A DNA stretch of 64,000 bases, taken from positions 5,704,001 to 5,768,000 of the forward strand of contig QCXZ01000053.1 in assembly GCA_025024175.1 (NCBI GenBank). The letters are read 5' to 3'. Below are positions 32,617 to 45,330 of this stretch, piece by piece. The notes under the pieces were generated by a model. That model was not told the origin of the DNA, did not search any database, and worked only from the letters and a program-made list of their open reading frames with translations. The stretch is from Rhyzopertha dominica. Its lineage: Eukaryota; Arthropoda; Insecta; Coleoptera; Bostrichidae. Every line of letters starts with the position of its first letter. Position 1 is the stretch's first letter. A program made the translations under genes and the position numbers.

Positions 32617-35600
32617 CATGTTCGAAAACTAACGACCTTTTTAAGACGACCCTAATTATAGACACTGTACGTACTTACACTAAAAGTGCCAGAGAAACAG
32701 AACATAAGAAGTTTGATTTGTTGTTGATTTTAAGGTTCCTCTCCCAACTCTTTTTTTAATAATATATAGATCTCAGTTAAACAATATTTTACATCTTGTA
32801 CGTAAGGAATATTGTAAGCTTTAAAAGTTGATGTAAACTGATTACTTACTTAAAAAGTTTACATTTTTTGATTTCGTTTAGTTTAATAATCGCTTTTTAA
32901 TAATTGTTTTAAACCCAATCCAACTGTAANCCATTTAAACAATTGCCAGTTTACAAATTATTATTAACTAAATGCAGATTTATATGCATTTTCAAAGTAG
33001 GTTTTATTTATTTATTTGTTATATTTGNGTCTTGTTTTTTTCCTTTTTCATACAGTTACAACCATCCAGTTTATTATTAGTTAACATTTTAGACTACGTA
33101 AAAATACAGTAACAATCTTCAAAATGCATTTTTAAGCGCAGTAAAGTATAAGGTTACCAATCATCTCAAACTGTGTTAACGAGAAGGCATTAAACTTATT
33201 TAATAATATTCAAGATTCTTCCAGAACTCCTCAAGTATGATTAATGCTCTAACATGTTTATGTTTTTTGTAGAGAAAGTTATAAGATTAATAAAACTGTG
33301 TATTCACTGTTTAAAATCCAGCATTAGAGAATGGTAATTTTTAATGAAGAGAAATATGGTTGTGCAATGATTCTGCCTTTTAAGTTATGCACTCCTAATT
33401 TTTTTCACACGCAATTTTTAAGAGACGGTAAATTGATGCCTTTATTGTTTAGCTTCATTGTCTTTAAAGGATGGGCAAGTTTCTAAGTCATTTGAAAAAT
33501 CCACATCCTATCATTAAATTAATAAGAAATGTCTTCTGGATATTGTACAAGAGATCTTGCTGTAAAAAATGCAACATTGTAGATTTTGATTCATATTGAA
33601 TTTGCAAGAACATGATCAAGTAATAAGTATACGTTTTCTGTTACAACATGTGTATGTGTGTGTGTGTCTGTGTGCATCTGCTTGAAATTGGTTTCGATTT
33701 CACGCTTGTTGTCCATGAAATTACACAGATGCGTAAATATGAATGGAAATAGCGTGCAAAAATGTGGATACGCTGCGGAAATAGTAAAACTTGTAAAAGC
33801 TGCTTTTTTTAAGTTAGAGAAGGTAACGGTTCAACTGTGGTTTTATACAGTTGCTCCATTGATAGTTTACGAACTACATTAGTACGATACGAATCTAGCA
33901 CAAAATCTTTTAATAATCGTCAATTCCTGTATCTCGATTCATCGCTTAATGGGTTATATAGCGTAGCTATACATTCTACACAAATTTTATTAAAATTTAA
34001 TAGTACCTACCTAGTAGATTAAGTAATAACTACTAACATTTGGTATTACAAAGAAATGTACGTTATTTACTTTCAATGTGTGCTACCTAAAATTGTTGTT
34101 AATTCGTTCTATTTAAATAGAGCAAATCTATTTTTAGACTCAAGGTCGATGTTCTTTCTATTCAAGGTGCTAATTTACTTTATACCTCCGTATAACGATG
34201 AGTTCCTAATTTTATTTAAGTAATGGTTTCCAAACAAATTAAACCGCACGGAAATTAAATACCGCATTTTGTAGCTTTTGTTTAATTGCAATTAATAGTT
34301 TCCAGTTTGTTGCAACTCACAAAAACTTAATGAAATTTGTACGTCTTATCGCTCTAGGGATACTGACTGACAAATCAAAAAAAGCTTTTGTTAAGAGAAA
34401 GAACAATACAAATATACTAGTGTAGTTAAAATGTTTACCAAAGTATTATTGCTTGGTGTTCTTATATATACTCCACCATCTTTTAAAACAGAACTTTTTC
34501 TAACTAAATTTAATGACTATATGCATAAAAAACTAAAGAGGGTGTAAATATAATTAAGGGTGATATCAATATTAAAAACACGACAAGTATTAGAATATTT
34601 AAATATTATAAATTCAAACGGCATTTCAGCACAAATAGACAAACTAACGAGATAATAAAATAATTCATTCACATTATTGTCTAGACCACTTTTTAATAAA
34701 ACATAGTGAACATATAACTTTGAAGGTAGCTCTTAATACGGAGTTTGCTCTGCAATTACCTTATCATTACTTACATATAGTACTTTTCCTTGCCTTTTTG
34801 TACATTCACAGTGATTATTAATAAAATCGTATAATGTTATCTTCATTAGGATTTTGTTTGCTATACATAATTTTCTTATATTTTTAATGATCATCCCGTT
34901 CTTATCCTTTTGTTGGACGATGAGCCTCCAGAAGGAATTCATCAACTTCCATTCACTTGCAAAACTTGTTAATTTAAATCGCAACCAGCAAATCGCTTTT
35001 ACTCGCGGTCTATACAACTACAAATAAATCTCATTTCAGTGGGCCATTTTTCATGACACTCAACATAATTCATCCTCCTATTTATTGTACAGCTTGCAAC
35101 ACGACCACTTTATCAAGAGCTTATGCAAATAATATCTAGCCTAAGTCATCAATTATCGTCTCCCACTGTGCATTGCCCCTTTTTTAATGGCAAAGACCTC
35201 GGTCGACACCCGCAGAAAAATCTCGGGATATTTGCGCTGCAAATGGCTTACATCCAACGATGGTAATTTATTATGACACTAATTTTTTTGCCCAGATCCA
35301 ACCGGTGGCTCGTTGATGATCTCTAATGAGGAGACGTCTGTTGAAAGATGAAAGTAGGTTCTGATGAGTAGTTACATAGGTATGCCGTTAAAGATGTTGA
35401 TTGTTGTCGGTTAGTTTAATGTGTCACGATTAGGCGTCTTCGTAAATTCCGGTTTATTGAAAATTAAATGAGTTCGAAAATGTTTCTAGAAAGTATAATT
35501 ATCCACCTGGCTATATAAAAAAACAACAACATAAGCTTTAACAATTTAACAATAGTTTCGACGTCCTTCCACTTTTCTATAATAAACGTCTAAAGCAGTT

Positions 35601-35990
35601 TAGAAAAGCTTAAATTTGCTGATCTGCGTAAGCCCATGCCCTTATTGTTTCAAAGGCCCGTTAAAATAGTTTGTGTTTAANGTATTATTATCATCGTTAT
35701 TATTATTAATATTTTTATTATTATTATTATGTGGTGTTCTCCATTTGGGTTGTCAGCACAAATCCGGTAATTTACTGGTTCATTCTTGGTTTTTAAACTC
35801 TCTTACAATGTGAATGATTGTTGTATAGTAATGCAACTGTCTTACCGTTATTATAACCCTGCAATAAAATTTATCTTTCATCTCGAACAGCAGGCGGCCC
35901 CTCACAAGTTACTGCAAATAATATTTAAATATTTAAAGTTCACTACCGGTCAGACTAAAACTAGCATTCAGTCTTAGTATTTCTGTGCGC
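32617..35990. other. No gene seen; simple repeats
   Basis: Long AT-rich tract. A (TG)n-type run lies at about 33650-33676 and an interrupted (ATT)n run at about 35687-35731. Ambiguous bases at 32930, 33028 and 35681. Open frames at 33658-33882 (+) and 34733-35017 (-, 94 codons, Lys/Ile-rich) have no recognised family. I would not call either a gene. Confidence 0.45.
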
Positions 35991-35999
35991 GATACAAGA

Positions 36000-37182
36000 G
36001 AAGCGAAAATTGTTCCGTCCTTGGGAAAAAGCTGCTCCAAGTACCGCTCAGAATGAAGTCCAAATTAAAGAAAACAAGAGGAATCGTCGTTACCTTACCC
36101 AAGATGCCAAAGAAATCATAAAAAAATGTATACAATTTCTTGATAAAAAAGAGTGCAGTGCTCCGTTTAAAGTGACAAGTGAAATGGTTGGTGCCCCCTA
36201 CACGACTGTGAGAGATATTATTGAAAATAAAGGCAATTCAAGAAAATCACGCAATTCGGAGAAATTTCTAAATATATCAAAAGAGCTTGGGATAGATATT
36301 AAAAAAGTGATTTACCAAATGCATAAGGAAAATAAAGTTCCATTACGGCAAGTCTGAAATTAAAACTTTTGGAATTAGGATATGACATAAGTTATTGCGA
36401 ATAGTGGTTCAGAAAAAACTTAAGGAGCATCGGTTTTAATTATAGTACATTAAACCAACGTTTGTCCATAATGGAATCAACCCGACTAAAAAGAATGAGA
36501 TGGGATTATATAAACGAAATCAGAAGGTATCGCCAAGAAAATCGTAATATCGTATATTTGGATGAAACGAGGTACGACACCCACGACTTGATAAAGAAAG
36601 GTCTGACAGATGGGACAAATAACTGCGTTCTGCAAGCACCACCTTCGAGAGAAAAAAGAATTATAATTCCTCATGCGGGAGGAAGTGATGGATGGGTGGA
36701 AAATGGCTTATTACTGTCAGCGAAGGATATGTTATAGTCATGGATAACGCGAGTTATCATTCAAAATTAATGAACAAGGCGCCAACGTCAGCTACAAAAA
36801 AAATAGAAATAATTGATTACATGAAAAAGAATAAAATTACAATTCCTGATAGAAAAGTTACCAAAAAAGATCTGTTGCCAATAATAAAAAAATCTCAACA
36901 TACCTAAACAATATCGAGTTGATGAACTAGCAAAAGGACATGGACATATAGTTATGCGTTTGCCACCGTATTATTGCGTCCTAAACCCAATTGAAATTAG
37001 TGTGGAGTACTCTTAAAGAAGGAATACGAAGAAACAATATATGTCCTTGTTTAAGTTCGGGAGTTGTAGATTTAGTGCGTAGGGAGGTAAGTAGTATAAC
37101 GAAAGAACTGTGGAAAAGCTGTATTAAGCATGTTATTGAAATTGAAAATAGCTATGTATCCCAAATTTTTAAAATTTTATAA
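36000..37182 (+). pseudogene. DDE transposase relic with wide D-E spacing (DD82E/Sailor-like)
   Basis: Four consecutive frames form one protein. The N-terminal helix-turn-helix part is at 36010-36357 (VTSEMVGAPYTTVRDIIE). The region with the first Asp, NIVYLDETRYDTHDL, is at 36462-36737 together with RIIIPHAGGSDGWVENG. The second Asp is in VIVMDNASYHSK (36692-36907). The Glu block RLPPYYCVLNPIEI near 36990 is followed by a C-terminal piece to 37182. About 83 residues separate the second Asp from the Glu, far more than the 34-41 of the other elements here. This fits the IS630/Tc1-related group I recall as DD82E (Sailor). Three frameshifts separate the parts. I found no convincing TIRs. Confidence 0.7.
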
Positions 37183-37709
37183 TACACGGTGTAAATTTGT
37201 TAGACTTTTTTGTAAAAATGTAATAGATGGAATATTTTTTTGTATTTAGAGCTTTAGATAAAAATATATATTCTTATTATTTTCTTTTAAAATACTTGTC
37301 TGTTATTTTCATATTTAGTTATGTGAGATAATGTATTGTTTATAATTTTCGGCTAGCACAGAATTCAACATATTCACAGGATATAAATATTACAGGAATG
37401 TTAAAAATCAAAATAAAAATATTTAGGAATGCGAGATTTTTCTTTGCATATTAAAAAATGCTCAGAAGTGCATGTTGTCTAGTTAGATTACAAATTTCAT
37501 TTTAACCAGATATACTTTGCTTGTGCAAAATAATGTTGCTACTCATCTAAAACTACGTACAATTTATTTTGAGACGTAAATACAAACGATGGATGTAAAA
37601 ACTCTTATTAACTGAATGATTAAAAACTACTTAGAATAATATACACTACACAAACAAAAAAAAAGCGAGTTTTAAAACTGCTTAAAGCCGGCACTGGAAA
37701 TTCGCAAAA
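37183..37709. other. No gene seen
   Basis: AT-rich; it may contain the 3' non-coding part of the DDE element, since TACACGGTGTAAATTTG at 37183 looks like a possible terminus but has no partner I could find. Confidence 0.4.
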
Positions 37710-39004
37710 TCACAAAGAGAGGGTTTGATTTATGAGGGGTCGCGTGTCGTTCAAACTGCATGTGCCTGNAAATGAAAGGTAAATAGTATTGCAGGGTTGT
37801 AAAAACTGTAAGGGAGTTGCATTACTATACAAGTCCTGATTGTTTTTATTGTAGAAGTATTGCCTCAGCCTCTTGATCTGTGTTCCAGTGCGCTCTTCAG
37901 GTCCGTGATGCCCAACCTGGTCATGTGATACAGTAATTCTCTCAACTGCAACTTTAGGGTAGCTCATTATGTATTTAGTAAGCGTTACAAGTATGTTTCT
38001 TTCCAGATCTTCAGTGTTTGTTATCGGCGAGTTAATAATTCCAAATTGGTAGAGGAGGCTAGTACCAAACTTCTTGCTAAGTGATTCCCTGATTTGGTCG
38101 GCATAGTTGGTCAATGCTCGCTTCACCAGGCTGATTGTCTTGCATTTGTCCATACCAAATTCCATTCGTATGACATGTACTAGTTTTTCAAGCTGTTCTT
38201 GAAAACTGGCGTAAAGCCTTAGGTCATCCACGTAAAGGAGGTGATTCAGAACGTCCTCTTGGTTGTGACCCTTCATCTTGAATCCGTATTCTGTTTCGTT
38301 TACAACAGAACCAAAGAGCACTCAAGCGGTCACGCTACTTTAGCGTCTAAAATCTTGATCAGGAACGAATGGTAATCGATATATTCAATACTTAAATTTC
38401 GTTTCTTCCGTAAGGCCTGCTGCACTATGACTGTCAGTGCTTACTTGGTCCTTGCATCCTTGTTAATTTCTATAACATCCTTTGTGCTCCTCTGTCATGA
38501 TGGTAATTGTGTGGAGGAAATTGTATATCTTATTGCTCAGTATGGATATTATCTGCTTGCACAAGGTGCACAGACAGGTGATTGGCGTGTATTTGGTTGG
38601 GTCCCGGGTGTAGTTACTTTTATATAGAAGAAACCTCTGACCTTGCGTGGGGAAGATTGGGAGATTTTGTTGTCTGTGCAGTATTTCATTCAGTTATTTC
38701 CTTATCTTCTTATACACAGCTGTAGCCTTCTTGTACCAGTAGTTATGAATTGAGTCCTGTCCCGGTGCCTTTCATTTGATGTACTTTTAGTTGCTTGGAT
38801 AAAATCTGCCAGTGTTATATTAATTAGAGACATCCTGGTTACGCCAGTCATTTTCTTCTGTTCTTTTCTGATAGTGACGGATTCAATTGGACTGCACTTG
38901 TGTTTCCAATCTGTTTGCACAGAATCTATCTCTGGCATTTCATTTTGTAGGTTCTCGGAGTCATTCTCCTCAAGTTTCCAGTAGAAAGCTCTGATTTCTT
39001 TCAT
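37710..39004 (-). pseudogene. Non-LTR RT relic (R2/R4-like type)
   Basis: On the minus strand, fragments run in order from 39004. FYWKLEENDSENLQNEMPEI comes first, then an IPIFPTQG-like stretch. NYTRDPTKYTPITCL matches the RT block around YRPITCL, and EEHKGCYRN and GCKDQVSTDS come next. The YxDD box LNHLLYVDDLRLYAS lies near 38230, followed by FGMDKCKTISLVKRALTN. The last features resemble a group of insect non-LTR RTs with a KIK..Q..LLYMDDIKLYA box and a DKCKTI motif, which I associate with R4/Dong-like elements; the clade call is tentative. Between the two RT boxes (38320-38600) most of the catalytic domain is deleted or shifted. Confidence 0.6.
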
Positions 39005-41940
39005 AGTCCCTGTATGCTTTTAGCTGTCGCTACATTTAGTATATATTTTCAGTCTCTTGGAGTAAATAACCAGCTTTTGTTTTAACGTATCTATCAAATC
39101 AGCTCCTCTAGTTTGAGTGGGTGTATACAGTCTCTTACAATTTTATTATTATGAATCTGCTCTAGATACAAAACCGTCACCTTAGGAATATTGCCTAATA
39201 AATCTTGAAACATCATGGAATGATTAGTAGCAGTCATAATCAAGATGTAAATAAATAACGGATGGCCCAAGAACTATAGTTAGTAAGAAAATATGTTACC
39301 TATGGTGTAAATATGATATACACTTATAGATTTAGTCGTACCAATCTTCAACTGGTGCAGCGCTAAGTTTAATAGTGGAGGTTAGGATTTGTATTTAGCT
39401 AAATAAAGACCTTTTTTAAGACAATTGATTTAGATTTTTGACTAGACTCCGCTCTAAGAACTACTAATAAATAACGATTTTGAAGCGTATCCGATTTTCC
39501 CCAAGCATGCAACTTTGAAGTTAAAAGCTTGACCACTAAGATTTCATCAGCTTTGTTTTTAATGGAGGCCTTTAAATTTTTTTAATTTGGATACTCAATC
39601 ACCACTACGATTTTGTCCCTATTCACGGGTGGTTAACAAAATGCCGAAATGCCCTGCGCCTAATCTAAGAAATGCAAAAAAGACTAGAATCTAGCAAAAA
39701 GAACACAATATGATTGCTTAATTTTATGACACTATTGGTGACTCTAAGTAGGAAGTCGTTTTAGTAATTTATGATCAGGCTTTAGCATTATTTTGTGATT
39801 ATTCTATAATATTGATATAGCAAAAGGAAGTTTCAATAAAAAAAATCTTATAACTGAAACGAAATAAAAAAAATGTTATATGGTCAAGCTGATCAGAAGT
39901 GTCAGAAGGACATACCTTTATGGTAAAGAAAAAGTGCTGATTTAAAAAGACATAAAATCTACTAATGTATTGGCGTAACAGTCATGAACACAAAAGGAAG
40001 AAGGAAGCATTTCTAACACTGCAGCATTAAATATGACAACTTTCATTTTCTCCATGGTATCGATAACATTTGCACATTATATTACCTTCAAACAGTGAAA
40101 CACACTCTGTGCAAAAAAAGACAGTAGCACATATAAAAGAAAGTGCCATAATTATTGTCAAGTTGTTTTTTTTTCACTGGCAAAATTCATAATGCTCTAG
40201 CTAGTAGTAGTAATATAAATGTTCCCCTGGACTCCTCTTTTACATAAAGATCCGTTACTCTTCCTAGCAACCTCCGCAATCGAGAGTGAAAACCGATTCA
40301 ATGCTGATCTTTCGGGCGTGGCATAGGAACTAGGAACCAGCTGCCGAAATGATTAACAAGATTAACGTTGCGATATCAAAATCTACGGAACTGGGTGTGT
40401 TACCAGTCATCAGCATTCGTCCCCGGCCTTTAGCAGCGAGCATGTTGACTCACAGAAGGTAGGGCAACTGCTCTGCGCGTGCAAAAATTCTGCAAGCCTG
40501 AGGAGATCATACCAACAGTCCAGGATATGTGATTTAATATGTATCGCACGCGGCTACAACAGTTATACGAGAAACAGACTAGTAAGTATTTTGAACAAAA
40601 ACTACATAATGTAAGCACGATATACTACTGTACTTATATCAAATATAGACGTAGTATATTTGGCAAGTGCAGAAAAAGTAATGCTTCCATACATTTAGCT
40701 AGTTAATTAGGTTTCCAAGCTTATCTTGGTCAGGAGTCATAACACGATCTCTACTTTGTTCAGCTCTTCTAATATGTTTTCCTATAGGGATTGTTCAACT
40801 ATGCATGATTCTGTTATACCGAATACACAGAATCTATCACATACTTGTATTTAGCGGTAACTCCAACCTTCTGCGTTAAAAATATCTAATTGATACTTTG
40901 AAGAAAGGTTCGAAACAGTTGTGCAAGTTGACAATTAAATTCCGTGCTTTTATTTTATATGTTCATAATATTTTGCTGAGCGCCGCGAGTTGAATCAGTG
41001 AATGATATTAAATGAGTAATAAAAATGCACGAGAAGCAAGCCGAATATTAAAATTTGGTCGTGTTGTAAAAGTTAAGCATAAATGTGTTTTGATTCACAC
41101 CTCCTAATTGTGATTAAAGAATATGGTGGCTCATCACTTCTAATTTTCTCACCTACTCCGATAATTTAAACATGAAAAAATACACAGTTTTTACGTCAGT
41201 GCTAACCAGACATAGCGTTATGTTCAGTGTATGTTCAAATAAAGGTCAATTAATACATCCGTTTATACGGTACTATGCTTAAGTTGATTTTCGTGATAAG
41301 TTGAGAACTAGTTCAGCCGTTACATTATTTTTTCCTATTCATTCCCATTTCATCTATGAAACATGTTCCTTCGTTTTTCAGTTATCTGAATTTGATTTGG
41401 GCCAAATTGTTGGTGTTCCTGAATCTGGAATATCTAGAAGAATTGTATGTATGTATGTCTACTGCCCCGTAATATGAGATTAATTAAGGCGCATCAGAAG
41501 TCGAAAAGCGCAGAAACACGTTTACAATTTGTTATAAATAGATACGCTTTTATTCAAGCGCCTGGACCCAAAACATCATATTATGTAGACCATCACAATC
41601 AACAAGGAATAACGAATTGCATGTTTTTAAAAGAAAAAGTCCGCTGGTTATTGCTTCCATATGGCTTATAATTTTAGAATTTATGAGAAATGCAAAGGTA
41701 ATCCCACACTTAGTTCTATACAAACAATAATAAGAATCTATTAAAACAATATCCTTTTAAATTGCAGTAAACTTTATCAAAATAAAGTTATAATCGGTTC
41801 AGAAAAATCGCAAATCTGCACTTAACGAATAATTCAGACACTGGAAACAGAAGTCTCTGATTAAAGCTATAAGTTTTGTAGTCAGATATCATATTATGAC
41901 TACAAACTACAGTAAGTACAAGTAAATCAAAGTTTATTTC
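39005..41940. other. No gene seen
   Basis: AT-rich sequence with small frames (40430-40618 minus, 41447-41671 plus) that match no family. The latter lies shortly before an RT relic and could be a decayed part of it, but I cannot show this. Confidence 0.4.
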
Positions 41941-41949
41941 CTTTTCGTG

Positions 41950-42460
41950 CTATACAGACAGTCAACCGAACTATAACGCAATAGAAATAAATGAAAAAAC
42001 TACACATATCCTTGAAAAGGTAACAAACAGACCAACATTTAAGATGGGATTCTAACATCGAAAAACTAACGCAAAAATTAAGAAGCATCCTGTACAACTT
42101 CAAGATTATTGGTACAGTACTGAAGGAGGCACAGCTGCGCACTATGTATTACTCACTAGTACATTCACTTATCCAGTATGGGATAATAGAGTGGGGTACA
42201 ACCTCTAAGAAGTCAATAAAAGAAATACAAGTGATCCAAAAAAGGTTTATAAAATTTATTCACAAGAATGGTTTTGATTAGCCAACAAATGCACTGCATG
42301 CAGAAAGTAAGTTGTTAGACCCAAGACAACTTTATGCTTACATCATAAATTTATATCAGCACACATAAAAAATGCCACTACATAACTACAATACTTGACA
42401 AAGAGAAGCTGGAGAGCTACAAACACAACGATTGAATAAAGAATTGGACAAAACAGTGCA
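41950..42460 (+). pseudogene. Non-LTR RT C-terminal relic
   Basis: From about 42045 the plus frame reads DSNIEKLTQKLRSILYNFK, then LKEAQLRTMYYSLVHSLIQYGIIEWG and IQVIQKRFIKFIHKN. After a stop it continues with NALHAESKLLDPRQLYAY. This is the conserved thumb/C-terminal region of Jockey/CR1-like RTs (LRSLxYxF..LR.LYxALVxSxLxYGIxxWG..). No YxDD box precedes it; the sequence upstream is decayed. Confidence 0.65.
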
Positions 42461-44170
42461 TTTTATATGGCTCCTGTAAATTGAATAACATCTTGGATTA
42501 AAGCATTTAAAACCAAAAGAACATAAATAGATTTAAAATAAGTGTTAACAACCGTTTCTGAGTGGAAGGAGCTCATATATTTGAAGTCTGTACCTGAAAC
42601 ACATGTGATGACTAGTATTATTTTGGCTCTCAATAGTTTTGTTTTTGGATGTTTTGTTTGTTGAAATTGAACTCATATAAGTGTTAAATGATTTCGCACA
42701 CAAGCACTGCTTTCGCGAGGCCTTTGCTTTGTCTATATCTATCTTATGTTTACAATTATAGATATTTATATGTGAATTGTTTATGTCAATGATGGAAACT
42801 GTGTACTGGAATGTGTAACTTGTAGTATAAATTGTAGAATGAGAAGTATATCTATTATTATTTTATGCCCACTACTGGTGGCAATATAGAGTAGTCCTAC
42901 TTTTCTGATGTTCAAATGATATGTCCAAAGCTGGTATTTCAGAATATTATTCTATTGATTTTTTAATCAAAGTTTCTGGGAGTTTTTTTTTAGTCTTTTA
43001 AATATATCTCAGTAATAATAAAATGACTTTTTTGATTAAAGTATACCAATAGATGTTCGCTCATCCCGTTTTTAAAACTTTGCTTTTATGATTAGATATA
43101 CAAATATCTTTTTTCAATAATTATTGCGAGAAATCTCTTATGAGGACAGAAACTCTGTAATTTTTAAATGATCTTCACCGAGTAAAAGCATTTCCTTTCA
43201 CGATCTGCATCTTCTATTGCGGAAGTTTCCAGTGAGCATCTTCGTAGTTCTCTGCCTTGATTGCAGCTATAACTTGGTTAAAATGATTTTCTCTTACGTA
43301 TATGACCGCGATGTTATGAGAAAGTTACGCGACTCATTACCGAAGCGTACACTTCTGCCGTTAGCAACTCTGGAACGCATATGCCGTGTTACATAATGAC
43401 AATTTATGATGNGCCTTGCTTAGTAATTGTCGGACATAAAGAAATGCGGGAGTGCTTTCCTCGCGCGAGAGTTCAAGATTCTCCTAANAGTATGTTTTAT
43501 ATGAAGAAAAACAGTTACAAGCAAACAGCAGAATAGCTGTCTCAAAAAAATAATATGGTATGGAAATGTAAGAAAATATACAATATGTTCGAGTATGTAT
43601 GAAATAATGGGTGATAACCTCTGAGAATAATTTTTGTATACGAACGAATGTCTTCAGAGAAAGAAAACTCAAGCTTACTGTAGTAAACCTGTTGGTTGAT
43701 GAATACTTTCTGATACACATATATTACAACAATCATGATAGTTAATGCTTTGCTTATTTTAAAAACAAGAATTTTTATTTTTCGGGACGAAACAGAAAAG
43801 GATCTTGCACTGTCTATTTTAAAGTCTTATATTCAGAGTAAATGTAGTCAATCGCATAATTTTCAAAAATAATAACGTTGTCGTACCTACAATACTTAGG
43901 GCTGAGATGCTTTAATTAATTGACATAAATCTATTCAGTCTAGTAAAATGCAAAAGTATAAGCTAAATATAAACCAACAATTAAAGGGAGCATTGTTGTA
44001 AAAAAAAATAAAATTCTTTCTTTAGTATTATTATACGTGTATAGTTAACCAAGTATTATTATCAGTTTTCATAATTATGGTTAAGGAGCTGAAAAATTAC
44101 TTATTTTTGAGCGATATCTAGCCAGTATTGCGGTATTTCTTGTTTGGTATATTACAATCGCTGCAATACG
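42461..44170. other. No gene seen
   Basis: AT-rich. 43200-43480 is GC-richer with ambiguous bases at 43412 and 43488. No coding or repeat signature. Confidence 0.45.
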
Positions 44171-44177
44171 TTCCATG

Positions 44178-44330
44178 ACATTTCTACAAGACGGAGCTCC
44201 TCTTCATAATAGCAGGGCTGTTAGGGACCTGTTTATTCAAAGTTTCACAAATAAAGCAGACCAGTCATGATGAACGTGTTAAATGGCTCCCTGAGCAAAG
44301 AAAACTACAGAAGGTATTAAGGAAAGTGAA
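44178..44330 (+). pseudogene. DDE transposase scrap, second-Asp block
   Basis: The frame MTFLQDGAPLHNSRAVRDLF resembles the QDGAPPHxxxxVRxxL block that carries the second catalytic Asp in the DD41D and related transposases of this window. About 25 residues later the frame is lost. No other catalytic block and no TIR were found, so only the superfamily (IS630/Tc1/mariner) is suggested. Confidence 0.45.
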
Positions 44331-45004
44331 ACAGTGATATCATGTCTTTATACTATGTTGTAAAAATATTGAAAGTGGAGAAGAATCAAACATTGCAACA
44401 AAATAATAAGGGTAAGAATTTAGGATGGCAATGCCACCTAGCTGCCATAACGGGTATATAAGCAAAACCAGTTCTATGCCGTGTTGTCTACACTAGACCT
44501 AAACTGCAGTGATGAGCTGTAATGACAGCGAAATAGTACTATCTACAGTTGATTGAGGTGTAAACAGCACAGCATAGACATGCATTTTAAAATAATAAGG
44601 GTTTTTAGATATCCGCAAGTGGATGATATATCGACAATTGAAAATGCTGACATATCTGAAAAGTTTGTAGAGTTGAAGAACTTAAGAAGAGGGCTAATAA
44701 AAATCCCCACTCTAATTGGAAAAAATATTTTGTAAATGCCATGCATTTTATTGTAGTTACCTACGTACTTTTACATTTTGCTTTGTTTTATTATATACCT
44801 ATATTGTTACCTACCTACTTAGAATTTTAGATTTTGTTTTTTTTCACAATTTAAGAGATTTACAATAAAAATATTTGATATAAGCATATAACCAGTTGCT
44901 TTATTAAAAAAAAATACTTTTTTAAACATCTGTATATACTTATTTTTTGTTTTTCTGGGATTCAAGACACCTCATAAGAAACAATACAATCACCCCGTTT
45001 TACG
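44331..45004. other. No gene seen
   Basis: AT-rich; a 60-codon plus frame at 44553-44735 is probably chance. Confidence 0.45.
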
Positions 45005-45330
45005 CTAGCACGCACATATGCTATTTTCCAAAAGTAACGGGAAAGTTCGGCGGTTTGATGAATGAGATTGAAAATATAATGTAATGGAGAAGCAAAAATT
45101 AAAGTAGAATTTTAAGAGAAAGCTAGGAATATCATCTACTCCAGCGGTTGTACAATCTTGATTCATTATTAAAAGTAAGATTAGATGGACGTAAACCACT
45201 ATTAAAGAAATTACCAAAACAACTGACAATATCTTGAAAGTTTGAAATTTCACGATCATTGAACGTCATGACACCAGGAATCCGTGTATTTCCTTTCCTT
45301 CTACGAATAAACGACCAAAATTAGCGCGGG
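45005..45330 (-). pseudogene. Non-LTR retrotransposon scrap (pre-RT to RT start)
   Basis: Across two minus-strand frames the text reads WSFIRRRKGNTRIPGVM, FNDREISNFQDIV, then AGVDDIPSFLLK and LHYIFNLSLQTA. This is the order found between endonuclease and RT of Jockey/CR1-like elements (a basic RRK..RIPG segment, a helix, then the first RT block GxDxIPxFLL). It is related to the starts of the RTs at 16.1 kb and 58.3 kb. It stops near 45005. Confidence 0.6.

Noticed and set aside
33650..33676. TG-rich run read as coding in the 33658-33882 frame
   Set aside because: It is a simple dinucleotide repeat; the frame passing through it is a by-product.
34733..35017. 94-codon minus-strand frame as a host gene
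   Set aside because: Lys- and Ile-rich composition typical of random AT-rich translation; no recognised domain.
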